From positions 32,225,991 through 32,289,990 of the forward strand of contig OY855906.1 in assembly GCA_963693305.1 (NCBI GenBank): DNA of 64,000 nt, in the 5' to 3' direction. Below the pieces are notes generated by a model. The model saw only the letters and a program-made list of their open reading frames with translations, was not told where the DNA came from and did no database searches. Shown piece by piece: positions 44,936-58,529 of this stretch; the stretch's first letter is position 1; each line of letters starts with the position of its first letter. Source of the DNA: Meandrina meandrites. Its lineage: Eukaryota > Cnidaria > Anthozoa > Scleractinia > Meandrinidae. The position numbers and the translations under genes are program-made.

Positions 44936-45420
44936 TAATTTCTTGTGCTTTTTACAGAGGGGCAGGGGGGTATGAAAGAAACTTTTGGAAATTCTGGAGG
45001 GGGGGGGGGAATTATCCCAGTGAGTTGGGGGTCTTATCTGAAATTTGCTCCATGGTGGGGGTATGGATATTTTCTGGAACTACACATACCAGACCATGTT
45101 CAGCTGATTTTGCAACCCTATACTAGACTAGACACCGAAAATCCCTACCCCATCCCACACTGGCTCTTTTTAGAACTGTATCACTATACCGGTAAGTGGT
45201 TTTAATGGGATACCATCTGTCAACAACGTTGCCATGATGATTCTATTTACATTTAGGAAAGCGTCTTTCTCTTCCAAGTTTCTATTCCTTTTCTGTTCAT
45301 CCACTGATCAGTTTCCCAGCCAATGATACCATATCCTAGACCACAACTCGCTGATTTCTATACCCTAACAAACTAAACCCTGGTATAGTATGTCCGTGAA
45401 CCAGTGACCAAAAGCTTGTT

Positions 45421-45887
45421 CAGGGTTCGCACAGTCTTGAAAAGTCCTTGAATTTTAGGGGGAGTCCTTGAAAAGTCCTTGAATTCCATTTTTTCTTGAA
45501 AAGTCCTTGAATTTCTGTGTAAGTCCTTGAAAAGTGCTTGAATTTTCTTCAACTTTAAAAATAGTGGCGTCGAAACCAAATTGCTTTGCATAGACTATGG
45601 TATTCTTTCCCTGTGTAAAGCACCTTCAAACTCTAAAACACGAGTGTAAAAGCAGCCAATAACGAGAAAAGACAAGAATGTAGAGAAGGAGATGGAGCAA
45701 ACACATTTATAGCATTTAAATACCATCAAGAATGTAGAGAAGGAGATGGAGCAAACACATTTACAGCATTTATATACCATCTGTTAAATTACCCCCCTGG
45801 TAGGGGGTCCTTGAAAATTCAATTTGGTCCTTGAATAGTCCTTGAAAAGTCCTGGAAAAATGGTTACGATTTTTTGTACGAACCCTG
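45421..45887. mobile_element. MITE with CAGGGTTCG/CGAACCCTG termini
   Basis: 467 bases. The interior has repeats of GTCCTTGAAAAGTCCTTGAA, and TTGTT is present on each side. Copy 1 lacks it. The CAGGG ends are hAT-like, but the apparent 5-bp duplication is not the usual 8, so class is open. Confidence 0.6.
45665..45780. repeat. Internal tandem repeat in the MITE
   Basis: AAGAATGTAGAGAAGGAGAT GGAGCAAACACATTTA occurs twice, 54 bases apart. Open frames across it are not genes. Confidence 0.6.
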
Positions 45888-46726
45888 TTGTTCTACCAGG
45901 GTTTTCTATGATAGCCTCTAATTGGCTCTTGCATATGGCGATTTTTTCGGCACTGCGATTGGTTGAGTGGATCTCGTGAAACCATAGTTACGCTCTCAAT
46001 GAATACCAGATACACAAAATAAACATGGCGGCGATCACGACAGATCAGTGGATTTTAGCGTTCAGAGCGGTGAAAAGCAGTTTGAATTTCCCAAGCAACA
46101 GGAACCGGTGAAAGATTTTTGAGGACAACAATGTTTTTGTTATTAAAATCTTTCAGTGCCTTCCGATTGTCGTGGATATTGTAAACTGGTCTAAACTTCT
46201 GGTTACAGCCCTGTAGCCTCATGGACCAAGTCTTATATTTGAACAATATGGCCATGCCAGCGAGGTGTTTGTTGTTAACATCTTCCTGTCAGAGAGGCAT
46301 TTACTGAAATGTTGGTTTTCTTTGATGCTTTGCACGTTTGGTTAGAGTTCACAGGTCCACAAGATTTACAGTTTAGGCACTTGTCATGTATGCATGTTTT
46401 GATTACGAATGAATAATATCCATGACAATTGGCAGGCGTGGAAAGAGTTATAAGATTTTCCGAAATTGGTAGGGTGATTAACCAAAACATCATTGCCCTG
46501 AAAATCAATCACAGATTCCTGTTGCTCGGGAAGGATGTCAGTTCGAACTGCTTTTCGCTGGTTCAAACACTAATTTCCCACTGATTTGTTCGTGATCGCT
46601 TTCTTGTTTATTTTGTGTGTCTGATATTCATCAAAAGTACTATGGTTCCATGAGATCCAGTTGACCAATCATGGTGCACGAAAGAACGGCCATATGCAAG
46701 AGCCAATTAGAGGTTATTATAGAAGT

Positions 46727-46967
46727 GGGAGGCGCGGTGGCCTAATGGTTAGTGCGCTGGACTCCGGAACACTTTACTCTCATAGTGCTTCTCTCCACCC
46801 AGGTGTATAAATGGGTACCAGCGAAATAATGCTGGGGGGTAACCCTGCGAAGGACTAGCATCCCATCCAGGGGGGAGTAACAATACTCCTAGTAGCTTAA
46901 TGCTACGGAAACCGGGATAAGCTCCGGCGGTATGAGCCACTAGTAGGCTCGACGCAGACTTTACCTT
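46727..46967 (+). mobile_element. tRNA-derived SINE, internally deleted, TSD TTATAGAA
   Basis: Same family as 13837-14126 but on the plus strand. It lacks about 60 bases including the B box (TCGAACGGTCC... to ...TTCTTAGGCAAG). TTATAGAA occurs on both sides. It lies within a few dozen bases of the site hit in copy 1. Confidence 0.7.
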
Positions 46968-49380
46968 ATAGAAAACTCTGGTAACTTGCAGGGGGGCGGA
47001 ACAAGCTTTTGGTCGCTGGTTCGTGGATGGACTATACCAGGGTTAAGTTCGTCTGCAACGCAGGCTAATCCCAGACTAAACTGCTTGAAAACCATACGCT
47101 CCCTGCTGGCACAGACAAAAAGAGTTGGGAAGGTTGTGAACACATACCCGATAAGAGAGACTTTTAAATTCAATTTCAAAATCCCCATTCGTGTACTGTT
47201 GTAGGATCCCCTCGTTCCCCCATGTCAATGTTGGTCCCTCACTTTACAATCTTGTGTGTCTAAGGTCGCTTTTCGCTCAACATTGACTAGGGAAGGGGAG
47301 AACAAAAGGGCTAAACTTCCCAACAATTTTGTCTGGGGTTGTATATATCTCATAAATGGGAGTGCCAACCCCCCCTTCCCCCCCTTCCCCCCCGCAGAGC
47401 ATAATGCATTAACAAATTCAGATGAATCAAAATGGGAGGCTAGATTACCTGACCTAGTAACAAAATTAACCTTTCCCACATCCCCCAGTACATGGTGTGT
47501 TCAACAACAAAAAAATCAATACTTGTTGAAATGAAGAAATAAGACTTTAATTGTCATGTCTAGAGTCCAATTCCTTTGTATGTTGTTTTCCAGTAGGTGG
47601 GGACAGGAGGGTGGGAGTGTGGGAAAAAGGGGGCGGGAGGCTGGAGAAGGGAGGACGTGAAGCGGGAGTCCCAAGGGGGCGGGAACTGGGAGGAATTGAG
47701 TAAATTTTGCAACATTTTGTTATATTTCACAATAGAAATGGGACAAAGAAAAGGGAACCGCTACACAAAGGGATGGGAACCAGGGCTTTGGCCAATATCC
47801 TCTGTAGATGGTGATTTTGCAGCAAACTTGAAAATTCATGGGGGCAGAACTAACCAATTGTGACAATCAGGCCATTGAAAATTGTCCACCTTTAATTTGC
47901 CTGCAGCCAGATGGCAAGAGATGCGTGGTCCAAGTGGGAGAAAGTGGACAAAATTTGAGAGTTTGTAGGTCTTAATAGCCATAGAAATTGCCTGCCTTTT
48001 ATTCCTCTTCTGGTTTTGTTGTGGGTGACATGGCAAGCAAGAACCAAACCAGACCACTTCATCTGTAATTTATTACAGCAGTCTTTAAACCCATGGGCAG
48101 TCTCACCAAAATTTAGTGCTACTTGAAAATCCAAAGAAGGTGTTGGTATTGATTAGAAATCTACTTATAGTTCCCTAACCTTGCTAAAATGCATTGTACT
48201 AGTCACGAAAGTTGTTTAAAACTAGTGTGGCTACGGATGAGTAGGAAAGTAGTGGTCTAAGACTTGACGTTTTCAAGTTTGACAGTGTTACATGGAGAAA
48301 AATCACTAAAGAACCATTGATTATGGTGAGTGAGTGAATTTACACCTTTTTGCTGTTGAAAAGGTTATTTTGTTGATCAGTGAGCGCACCTTTATAATTC
48401 TAGCATAGTTTACACAAAAACTAAGAAGGCTTCTTGTGATACTGCCCCTTAAATCATAGACCTGGCATCATATTGTCAAATTAAAAGAACTAAGCTTGTT
48501 ACTCTTGCGGTTTGTTGCAGTACATCTTGCAGTTTCTTCTCGCATCTGATTGGTCACAAAACAATAAACATTGCACAGAAATAACTTAAGGTGTTCACGG
48601 TTTTATGGGTTTCACTGTAAAATAGCAGTCAGTAATATAGATAACTTGTCATGCTGATGAAGCTGTCATCTTGGATTGCATTAGCCCATTCCAGGTTCTC
48701 TGGTTGTGCATTAAAGGAGCACTCTCACCAAAATCTAGTGCTCCTTGAAAATCCAATGAAGGTGTTGGTATTTATTTGAGATCCACTTTGTCTAATAATT
48801 GACCAATCTTGCTTGATGTTTTCAAGTTTGACAATGTTACTTGAAGGAAAATCACTAAAAACCATTGATTAAAGTTTGTTGACGTCTTAGGGAGTGAATA
48901 TATGCCTTTGTTGTCATTTAAAGGTTAAGTTATTTTGTTCATCAGTGAGTACTCCTTTATAATTCTAGTATGGTTTATGCAAAAACTTAGAAGACCTCTG
49001 GTGATACTGCCCCCTTAATACCCAGAGGTCATAATTTTGCAGGGGCAATGGCTGCCATCTTGGATAATGCAACTGTGATTCGTACATGCTAAATGCGGCA
49101 CATTGCCTTGTACACGCAAGGTGAAAACATATGCAAAAACCTGACCTAGATGGATCAGTGTTTCCTATGTAATGATAATACTCTCCATAAAAACCCCAGA
49201 ACCCTGGTGTTTTTTTTCTAAAGTTCTTTTGGGGACCGGGGTGGGGGGGATGATTTTTTCCTTGTGTATCACATTCTACTTCTGGAAATAAAGTGACAGT
49301 ACAATTGTTCTTTTCTCTTGTGCTTGAAGGACTGGGAATGACATTGCCCCCTGGTGGCTAAAGATTATACCAAGTGCAGC

Positions 49381-50874
49381 ATGAGTTTCACTCAAACTAG
49401 CAACCAAGAAGAACACACATCAAGTCAAGTACTTTCCTCAGATGGGAAATCATATAAATGCAAAGACTGTGGCATGAGTTTTCATTATAAAGCAAGCCTC
49501 AACAAGCATGAAAGAGTGCACACAGGAGAAAAGCCTTTGGAATGTAACCAGTGTGGCAAGCGTTTTCGTTATAAATCGCACCTCGAAAGGCACGAAAGAG
49601 TGCACACAGGAGAAAAGCCTTTTGAATGTAACCAGTGTGGCAAGCGTTTTCATGAAAAATCGCACCTCAAAAGTCATGAAAGAGTGCACACAGGAGAACA
49701 GCCTTTTGGATGTAACCAGTGTGGCAAGAGTTTTCATTGTAAATCGCACCTCGAAAGGCACGAAAGAATGCACACAGGAGAAAAGCCTTTTGAATGTAAC
49801 CAGTGTGGCAAGCGCTTTAAGCATAGAAGCTATGTAAAGCAACATGAAAGAATGCACACAGGAGAGAAACCTTTTGAATGCAATCAGTGTGGCAAGTGTT
49901 TCACTCATGCAGGACATTTAAAGATCCATGAAAGAACACACACGGGAGAGAAGCCTTTTGAATGCAGCCAGTGTGGCATGCGCTTCAGTCTTGCAGGGAC
50001 TCTTAAACGGCATACCATAACACATCAGACGGAAGATCAGGAGAAGCCTTTTGAATGTAATTGGTGCCGCAAGTGTTTCAGACAGGCAGGACAACTTAAG
50101 GAACATAAAAGAACTCACACAGGAGAGAAGCCTTTTCAATGTAGCCATTGCGGCAAGTGTTTCAATCGGGGAACAAATTTAAAGAAGCATAAAAGAACTC
50201 ACACAGGAGAGAAGCCTTTTGAATGTAAACAGTGTGGCAAGTGTTTTGCTGAGGCAGGAAATTTAAAGCATCATGAAAGAACTCACTCAGGAGAAAAGCC
50301 CTTTGAATGTAAACAGTGCGGCAAGTGTTTTAATCAGGCAGGAAATTTAAAGCTGCATAGAAGAACACACACAGGAGAGAAGCCTTTTGAATGTAACCAG
50401 TGTGGCAAATGTTTTAGTCATGCAGGACATTTAACCAGCCATGAACGAGCTCACACAGGGGAGAAACCTTTTGAATGTAACCAGTGTGGGAAGTGTTTTA
50501 CTCAGGTAGGGCATTTAAAGGACCATGAAAGAACACACTCAGGAGAGAAGCCTTTTGAATGTGACCAGTGTGGCAAGCGCTTTAAGCGTAAAGGCTACAT
50601 AAAGGAACATAAGAAAATGCACACAGGAGAGAGGCCTTATGAATGTAACCAGTGTGGCATGTGTTTTAGGTTTACAGGATATTTAAAGCGACATAAACAA
50701 ATAATGCACATAAATGAAAAACCTTTTGAAGATAATCAGCATGGCCAGAAAGAGGTTTTAAAACAACAAAAAGCAACATGCAACACAGGAGCCACATGTA
50801 GGAATGAAAAGCAGGACAATGTGTTCAGCATCGCTGATCTTTTAAGCAACCTGAAAGATATCAAACAGGAGTAA
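49381..50874 (+). CDS. ZNF-2: fifteen-finger C2H2 protein
   Basis: The zinc-finger frame runs from about 49354, but the codon matching ZNF-1's ATG is GTG here. The first in-frame ATG is ten codons in (49381), giving about 497 residues. Fifteen C2H2 fingers follow, with TGEKPFEC linkers and the shared THQTEDQEKPFEC linker after finger 7. Finger 15 ends HKQIMH. The tail has NVFSIADLLSNLKDIKQE. Fingers 1-5 (HERVH types) are unlike those of ZNF-1, so target recognition should differ. The frame is open throughout, so selection on it is likely. An out-of-frame ATG just above (GGAATGACATTG) could reduce translation. Confidence 0.8.
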   Translation: MSFTQTSNQEEHTSSQVLSSDGKSYKCKDCGMSFHYKASLNKHERVHTGEKPLECNQCGKRFRYKSHLERHERVHTGEKPFECNQCGKRFHEKSHLKSHERVHTGEQPFGCNQCGKSFHCKSHLERHERMHTGEKPFECNQCGKRFKHRSYVKQHERMHTGEKPFECNQCGKCFTHAGHLKIHERTHTGEKPFECSQCGMRFSLAGTLKRHTITHQTEDQEKPFECNWCRKCFRQAGQLKEHKRTHTGEKPFQCSHCGKCFNRGTNLKKHKRTHTGEKPFECKQCGKCFAEAGNLKHHERTHSGEKPFECKQCGKCFNQAGNLKLHRRTHTGEKPFECNQCGKCFSHAGHLTSHERAHTGEKPFECNQCGKCFTQVGHLKDHERTHSGEKPFECDQCGKRFKRKGYIKEHKKMHTGERPYECNQCGMCFRFTGYLKRHKQIMHINEKPFEDNQHGQKEVLKQQKATCNTGATCRNEKQDNVFSIADLLSNLKDIKQE

Positions 50875-50879
50875 AGCGT

Positions 50880-52730
50880 AATATTACTGTATGCCGTCTG
50901 AGTAGTATTTGCAATAGCGAAGCAAGCTAAGTTTAGAAATAAAATGCAAATTATTAATTACCCCACATGAGGCTCAGACAGCATCGGCATGTTCTGAGAG
51001 AAATAGAGTGAATCTAGGCGAAGTTTTTGTTTCAAAAAAGTGTTTGAGGAACACTGGCCATTTTAGAAGGTGTTTTAGGAAAAATTGCCTGCCGTTCCAG
51101 TTTGTTTGTCTGAGTCTTGATACCTGCGCTTTGCTTCTGGTGGGACACATTAATTTTCTTAATTTTTCTTGACATAGTGACCACTATTTACTGTGTTAAA
51201 ATAAAATATTATGATAATTATAATAATAGTGATGATGATAAATACAAAGGGAAATATCATAACTAAATGCCTACGTTAAACACTCGCAGACAAGCTGCAC
51301 CCTGTATTTAGCAACTAGCAACTCGAATTTTTTGGGAAAAATTGTTCTCAAAGAAATCAAAAACATCCAGCGTCAAGTCTTTAGAACTGAAGTCTTTTTC
51401 ATTGAACTTAGACACGCTAACATTGAAACGAAAAATACATCAAAAGTCTTTTTAACTTTTTTTTTTTAACAAATGTAGTTCACTTTAAATAAATATTATT
51501 AGAATTATTCCAGTACTTCATGTAGGGTTATTTGAAATGGAAAAATATAAAGGGGGAACTAGCCTCCTGCTCAGATGTGAGGGAGAGCACTCTCCCATGA
51601 AAATGACGGCTGCGGGCCATATCTTTTAGGGCTTAAAATTTGATGGTTAATTTTGGTACTGCGACGAGTTCTAAAATATAAAATGACTGGCATTAGAGTT
51701 ACTGGGGTACCCCCTGCCCCAGGGGGGGGGGGGGGGGGGGGCAACCAGCTAGGAATCATTTTGGAACAAGTAAAATAATTATAATTAAGCTACAAATTGA
51801 AGTAAATTGCTGAAGAATATAAGCCATTTGTAGTCATAGGTGGTTGCCACTTACTATGACTGACACATTTTTTGCATGATTAAATTTCAATTTGTGTTGG
51901 ACAACCTTCTGAAGTGGTTTGGCTGATATTTTGACTTCGTATCAAAATCAAAGATCATGTTGACTTCAGATCAGTGGGTCTTTGTTTTAAACTTAAACAG
52001 ACCCACCAAACAGTAGATTCATTTAGTAAAAAATTAAGAAAATGCTGCAGTATTCCTTCTGTAGGTATGTGAAAGGAATACCATTTAATATCACAGGAAC
52101 ATGTATATATCACTATATCATTCAATATACTGTTGAATATCGCAAGATCGGCCGTCAGTCTTAATAAGCAGTTCATGACCCAGATATGCACACTGATTTT
52201 TAAAAGTAACATTTTGGATGTAGTGGCTGCTACCTTTGCAACTCATAATTTTAATTTTTCTTTCAAGTTTGTTCTGTAAAATTTAATCATTAGTAATTTT
52301 CTTTTTAAATTATGTCATTGATTGTCAGTTTCTATTTCGATTTTATATTGATAATAGGTGTCCCCCATTAGCAGTGGGGATTCCCCACTGCTAGATGTAA
52401 TTGGCACAGTATTAAAGTCATTATTGTTATCATAATTATTGTTGTTGTTGTTATTATTTTAAGGGGTACCTTTCCTGTCGAAAATGGTATATGAAATGGT
52501 AAGGGTTGGACCTTATAAAATATTTTTGAGTACCCCCTCTTCCCACACGGGCCCAGGGAACACGAGGGAAGGCAGGATGAAGTTGGAACTTTTTTTTCTG
52601 GACAAAACGATGTGGCAAATTTGTGCGAAACTGCACCATGAAGGAAAATCGCTAGCTGTGCTGGCTAATTTAGACACTGCAGTACTTTCTAGTTTTTTTG
52701 CGGTATTTCGATGTTCGGGTCCCCCATTGT
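50880..52730. other. Spacer between ZNF-2 and ZNF-3
   Basis: AT-rich, with a 19-base poly-G at 51722-51740 and a small GAT/AAT-rich stretch near 51200. Short frames have no recognisable motif. No gene supported. Confidence 0.5.
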
Positions 52731-52972
52731 CCCCTTAAAATGGCTAGTCTCATGCAAACAGAGCATGTGCTACATAAGCAAAATACTATTAAAATTAGAA
52801 TATTGTAAATTTTTGTGTGAGTATGCATGTAGTTAGTTACACAAAAGAGCTAGCTTACAACTGTAGAAAATGCTTTGGAATTTGAAATCCGTATTGTTGC
52901 TGCACGTGGAAGTAGAAGTAGAATTCTACTTTCCTCTTGTGCTTAAAGGACTGGGAATGACATTGCCCCCTG

Positions 52973-54486
<1,514 letters not shown>

Positions 54487-54499
54487 ACTATAAAATTAC

Positions 54500-55300
54500 T
54501 GTTTGCCATCTGACCAGTATGCTCAATGAAGCACATTCTTAATTAACCCATCATTCGTCTTCATCTGATTCTCCCCTGCACAGTCCTTTGCCTGGTTGCG
54601 ATGCTAGTCCCATTAGAAAGTTACCTGTACTCCCAGCTGATAATTAGTATTATTCCTATAAATAATTTGGAATTATTTTCAATCATTGCAATATTTAATC
54701 TTTGATAATTTATTATTTATTATATGTTCACACCAGCATTTTTCATAATGCTGATAGATTTTTTCCAGTGTAAATAAAGAAATTAAAGAAAAGAAAGTCT
54801 GTGCCAAACCTACTGTAGGCCAGCCTGGCCCGTAGGGCTGGAGCTTGTTCAGGTTCCATAGAGTTGATAAGCAACTAGGAGCATTTCTACTCCCCCTGTT
54901 GGGATGCTTTCATCCCGTCAGAAGGTTACTCCCAGCATTTTAATTACCTGTTTGATTTGTACACCAGGACCGCATTTAATTAAGCTAAATTTATGTAATA
55001 GCGGGAGCGAGTGAGAGGCGGCTGCATTCGCAGGCTAGAATTGATAATTTTCAGTATACTTTTCGTCAGTGAGGTTTTCTATTTGTTTTTATTTTTCTTC
55101 CAGCTTTGACGTCAACTTATCTCAAACTTCACAAAAAATAAGCATTAAAAACACTTAAATATTGAACTCTTGATTATTAAACTTTTAATCCCAGCCCTGG
55201 TTGGAGAGCGCCACAGTCAGAGTAAAGTGTCTTATACCCTATTCACCAACTGAAATACTGGTGAGCACTTGCGCTAGTTTTTGATTGTATAAAATAATTT
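54500..55300. other. Spacer with SINE-like remnants
   Basis: Contains TAAGCAACTAGGAGCATTTC and GGGATGCTTTCATCCCGTCA pieces like the body of the SINE at 13837, without head or TSD. No gene. Confidence 0.5.
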
Positions 55301-55625
55301 GGAAACCCTTCGAGTGTTTCAATGAAGATTTACCAAAACTGGCACTTGTTCCCCAGACTGTAGTCCATGTGTAGTCCTGTCCTCCATTTCGTGTTAATTT
55401 TTGTTGTGGCGAGAAGACTGGGTTCCAGTATTCAATATCAGGGACGCTTTCAGGATCCTTACACTTCAGTGGAGGTAAGAAAAAGTGGAAATAGCATTTT
55501 AAAAGGATAGTATATAGTAATGATTGATTAGTACAGGCTGTTATAAGGTTAAGTAGAAAGCGTTAATTCCTCACTTGTGCTATCGCCCCAAACGAAAATA
55601 GAAAAGAAGACAAAAAACAATGGCC
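55300..55625. repeat. Duplicated upstream module, copy 4 (short)
   Basis: Shares TAGTCCTGTCCTCCATTTCG, GTTGTGGCGAGAAG and the donor GTGGAG/gtaagaaaaag. Then it jumps to sequence equivalent to 14900-15130, so the intervening body is deleted. Confidence 0.65.
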
Positions 55626-56345
55626 AGCGATCGCCTCCGAGTGGATTCGCTTACGACCAGTTCGCTAACGAGTTGGGTCGATTCGCCTACGTCTATTTCT
55701 TAAAAAGAAATGGGACAAAAGGGATGAAAACCCTACGGAAAGGGGTGGGAACCAGGAGTAAAAGGTACCGCAAGCGGGCGGTTCAGACCCCCCTGTCCCC
55801 CTTCACTAACAGGTCCTAGACATGCGTTGTGCCCTGGGGGATGTGACAAAATTTAAGTTTGGTGCAAGCTCACAATCTGGCATAATTTCTGATCAACCAA
55901 TTTGGCTGATATCCTCTGACGATGGCAATTCATGGGGCTTTTAAGCATGTTACACAGGCACAGGCCTTTGAAAATTATCTACTTCAATGTGCCTGAGGCT
56001 GGATGGCGACTAAATATGCATGGTCCAAGTGGGAGAAATTGGACAACATTTGGGACTGCGTCAGTCTCAAGAGCCATACAAATTGTCTGCCTTGTCTTTC
56101 TCTTCTGCTTTTGTCGGGGGTGAAGATGGCAAGCAAGAAGTTAATGGACATAAAACCCCATCAAATACTACCGGTTTCAAAGAAGAACTTTATTTAATGG
56201 GGGGGGGGGGGATTTTTACCTTGACTTGTGTATCATGTAATACTTTTGCAAATTAAGTGACGATAGAATTGTACTTTCCTCTTGTGCTTAAAGGACTGGG
56301 AATGAACATATTGTACCTTTGGCTAAAGATTATACAAAGTGCAGC

Positions 56346-57254
56346 ATGAGTTTCACTCAAACTGGTAATCAGGAGGAACATACAGCAAGTCAAATACTTT
56401 CCTCAGATGGAGAATCATTGAAATGCAAAGATTGTGGCAAGTGTTTTCATTATATAGGGCAGCTCAAAAGACATGAAGGAGTGCACACAGGAGAGAAGCC
56501 TTTTGAGTGTAACCAGTGTGGCAAGTGTTTTAAGCATAGAAGCTATGTAAAGGAACATCAAAGAATACACACAGGAGAGAAGCGTTTTCAATGCAGTGAG
56601 TGTGGCAAGCGCTTCCGTCGTGCAGGGAGTCTCACACGGCATACCAAAACACATCAGACAGAAGATCAAGAGAAGCCTTTTCAATGTAATTGGTGCAGCA
56701 AGTGTTTCAGTCAGGCAAGACATCTTGAGGTGCATAAAAGAACTCACACAGGAGAGAAGCCTTTCGTATGTAAACAGTGTGGCAAGTGTTTTGCTCATAA
56801 AGGATATTTAAAGTACCATGAAATAACTCACTCAGGAGAAAAGCCTTTTGAATGTAAACAGTGTGGTAAGTGTTTTAATCGGGAGGGAAATTTAAAGCAG
56901 CATACAAGAACCCACACAGGAGAGAAACCTTTTGAATGTAACCACTGTGGCAAGTGTTTTAATCGGGTAGCAAATTTAAATATACATAAAAGAACTCACT
57001 CAGGAGAGAAGCCTTTTGAATGTAAACAGTGTGCCAAGTGTTTTGCCGAGGCAGGAAATTTAGCCAAACATAAACAAGCTCACACAGGGGAGAAACCTTT
57101 TGAATGTAACCAGTGTGGCAAGTGTTTTACTCAGGTAGGACATTTAAAGGACCATGAAAGAACACACACTGGAGAGAAACCTTTCAAATGTAACAAGTGT
57201 GGAAAGTGTTTTACTCAGTCTGGAAATTTAAAGATCCATGAAAGAACACACACA
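56346..57254 (+). CDS. ZNF-4, 5' part, ten fingers, cut by an insertion
   Basis: The codon matching ZNF-1's ATG is TTG. The first in-frame ATG is at 56346 and gives about 303 codons up to the insertion. Ten complete fingers are readable, with the shared QTEDQEKPF linker after finger 3. Five bases into the next linker the coding sequence meets the MITE at 57255, adding Gln-Gly-Ile and a stop. The interrupted protein still has ten fingers but lacks finger 11 and the tail, which lie at 58257. Confidence 0.75.
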
Positions 57255-58256
57255 CAGGGCATCTGACAGGATGCGGTGGTGCGGATCCGCATAATTCGCT
57301 TACTTCCGCATCTTCCGCATCTTGAGAACATTTTCCGCATAAAACAGAGAAATTTGTTTCTTATTAATGATTAAGCAGCTGTTTACCATCCTCACAAACA
57401 TAAATTTCGAAGAAATTGATTATTTTGGCACAGTTTTTCTCCTAAAATAGCGACGAAAACTCGGCGCTTCGATCGTGAGCAATTTTTAACCTCCAGGCGT
57501 TCCACGCGTCTTTTCGTGATGGGCCTGGACACCAGTTGTCTTCTTTCGCTCGCTCGTTCGGTCTATCGAGAATTCTTCTGTGGTTACCTACAATATATGG
57601 ATAAATTTGTCATCAAAGAGACCAAGAAGAAGGATCCCCACTTTGCTGTACACTTGCCACAAGTTGACCTCACGGGCTAGATGAGCCACGAATTAAGTGA
57701 AGCGAGCTTGAGGCCGCAAAGTGGCCTGTGGGCGACGTGCCATAATGAAAGACGAAGGACTTTGTTGGAAGTCTATTATAGCAGCAAAGGATTGAGTGAA
57801 CCAGTATCCTGGAGTTTTCTATGTATATAATGGATTGTTATTTTGTTCAACGTGCAATGTTGTAGTAGATCATGTAGCACCTTGAATTGTATTGTTTATG
57901 CATAAGAAGAAAATCAACTTCAGCCAACAAAATAACGGTTGTGTTATTTTCATTGAACATCACATAATTGATAAGATAATTTCATAACATGCCAAATACA
58001 AATGAAAATAACTGGAAAAGCCCAAATACTAATATATTTTTTTTGTTTAAAATGAGCCTGGGAGCAGACTCTCGCCTTCGGGGGCGGCTCGATTTCGGGT
58101 GCATGAAAAGATGTGATTTTTGGCGAGCGAAGCGAGCCGAAAATTTTCCGCATAATCCGACGTGTTTTCCGCATAATCAACACTTTCTTCCGCATAATGT
58201 TCCTGAAAATTTCCGCACAATTTGTTATTTTTTTCCGCACCCTATCAGATGCCCTG
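57255..58256. mobile_element. hAT-like MITE inside a zinc-finger exon
   Basis: Ends are CAGGGCATCTGACAGGATGC and the inverse of TATCAGATGCCCTG, flanked by CACACA on each side. The CACACA at the left is part of a longer CA run in the finger linker. CAGGG ends fit hAT, whose usual TSD is 8 bp; six matching bases are seen. The interior is rich in TTCCGCATAAT motifs near both ends and has no transposase. Confidence 0.7.
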
Positions 58257-58523
58257 CACACAGGAGAGAAGCCTTTTGAATGTGACTGGTGTGGCAAATG
58301 TTTTGCGTTAGCAGGGTATTTAAAGCAACATAAACAAAAAATGCACAAAAATGACAAGCCTTTTGAAGGTAATCAGCATGGCCAGTTTTACAATCAGAAA
58401 GAGGTTTTAAAGCAACAAAAAGCAACATGCAACACAGGAGCCACATGTAGGAATGAGAAGCCTGACAATGTGTTCAGCATCGCTGATATTTTAAGCAAAC
58501 TGAAAAAAATCAAACAGGAGTAA
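58257..58523 (+). pseudogene. ZNF-4, 3' part: finger 11 and tail
   Basis: Reads from [12 protein letters not shown] through a finger ending HKQKMH and a tail with [18 protein letters not shown]. It is intact and in the expected frame but has no start of its own. Unless the insertion is spliced out or absent in some alleles, it is not translated. Confidence 0.75.
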
Positions 58524-58529
58524 AGTATA

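Larger units (their letters stand above)
44935..49350. repeat. Body of segmental duplication copy 2
   Basis: Collinear with 12470-16290. Differences include the MITE at 45421, a shorter SINE at 46727, and an extra 300-base block near 48480-49010 with repeated sub-blocks (GTGCTCCTTGAAAATCCAA and GATACTGCCCC). No separate gene is seen. Confidence 0.7.

Noticed and set aside
49450..50148. Antisense frames across the zinc-finger genes (also at 16387, 53781, 56415)
   Set aside because: Shadow frames created by the repeated finger sequence.
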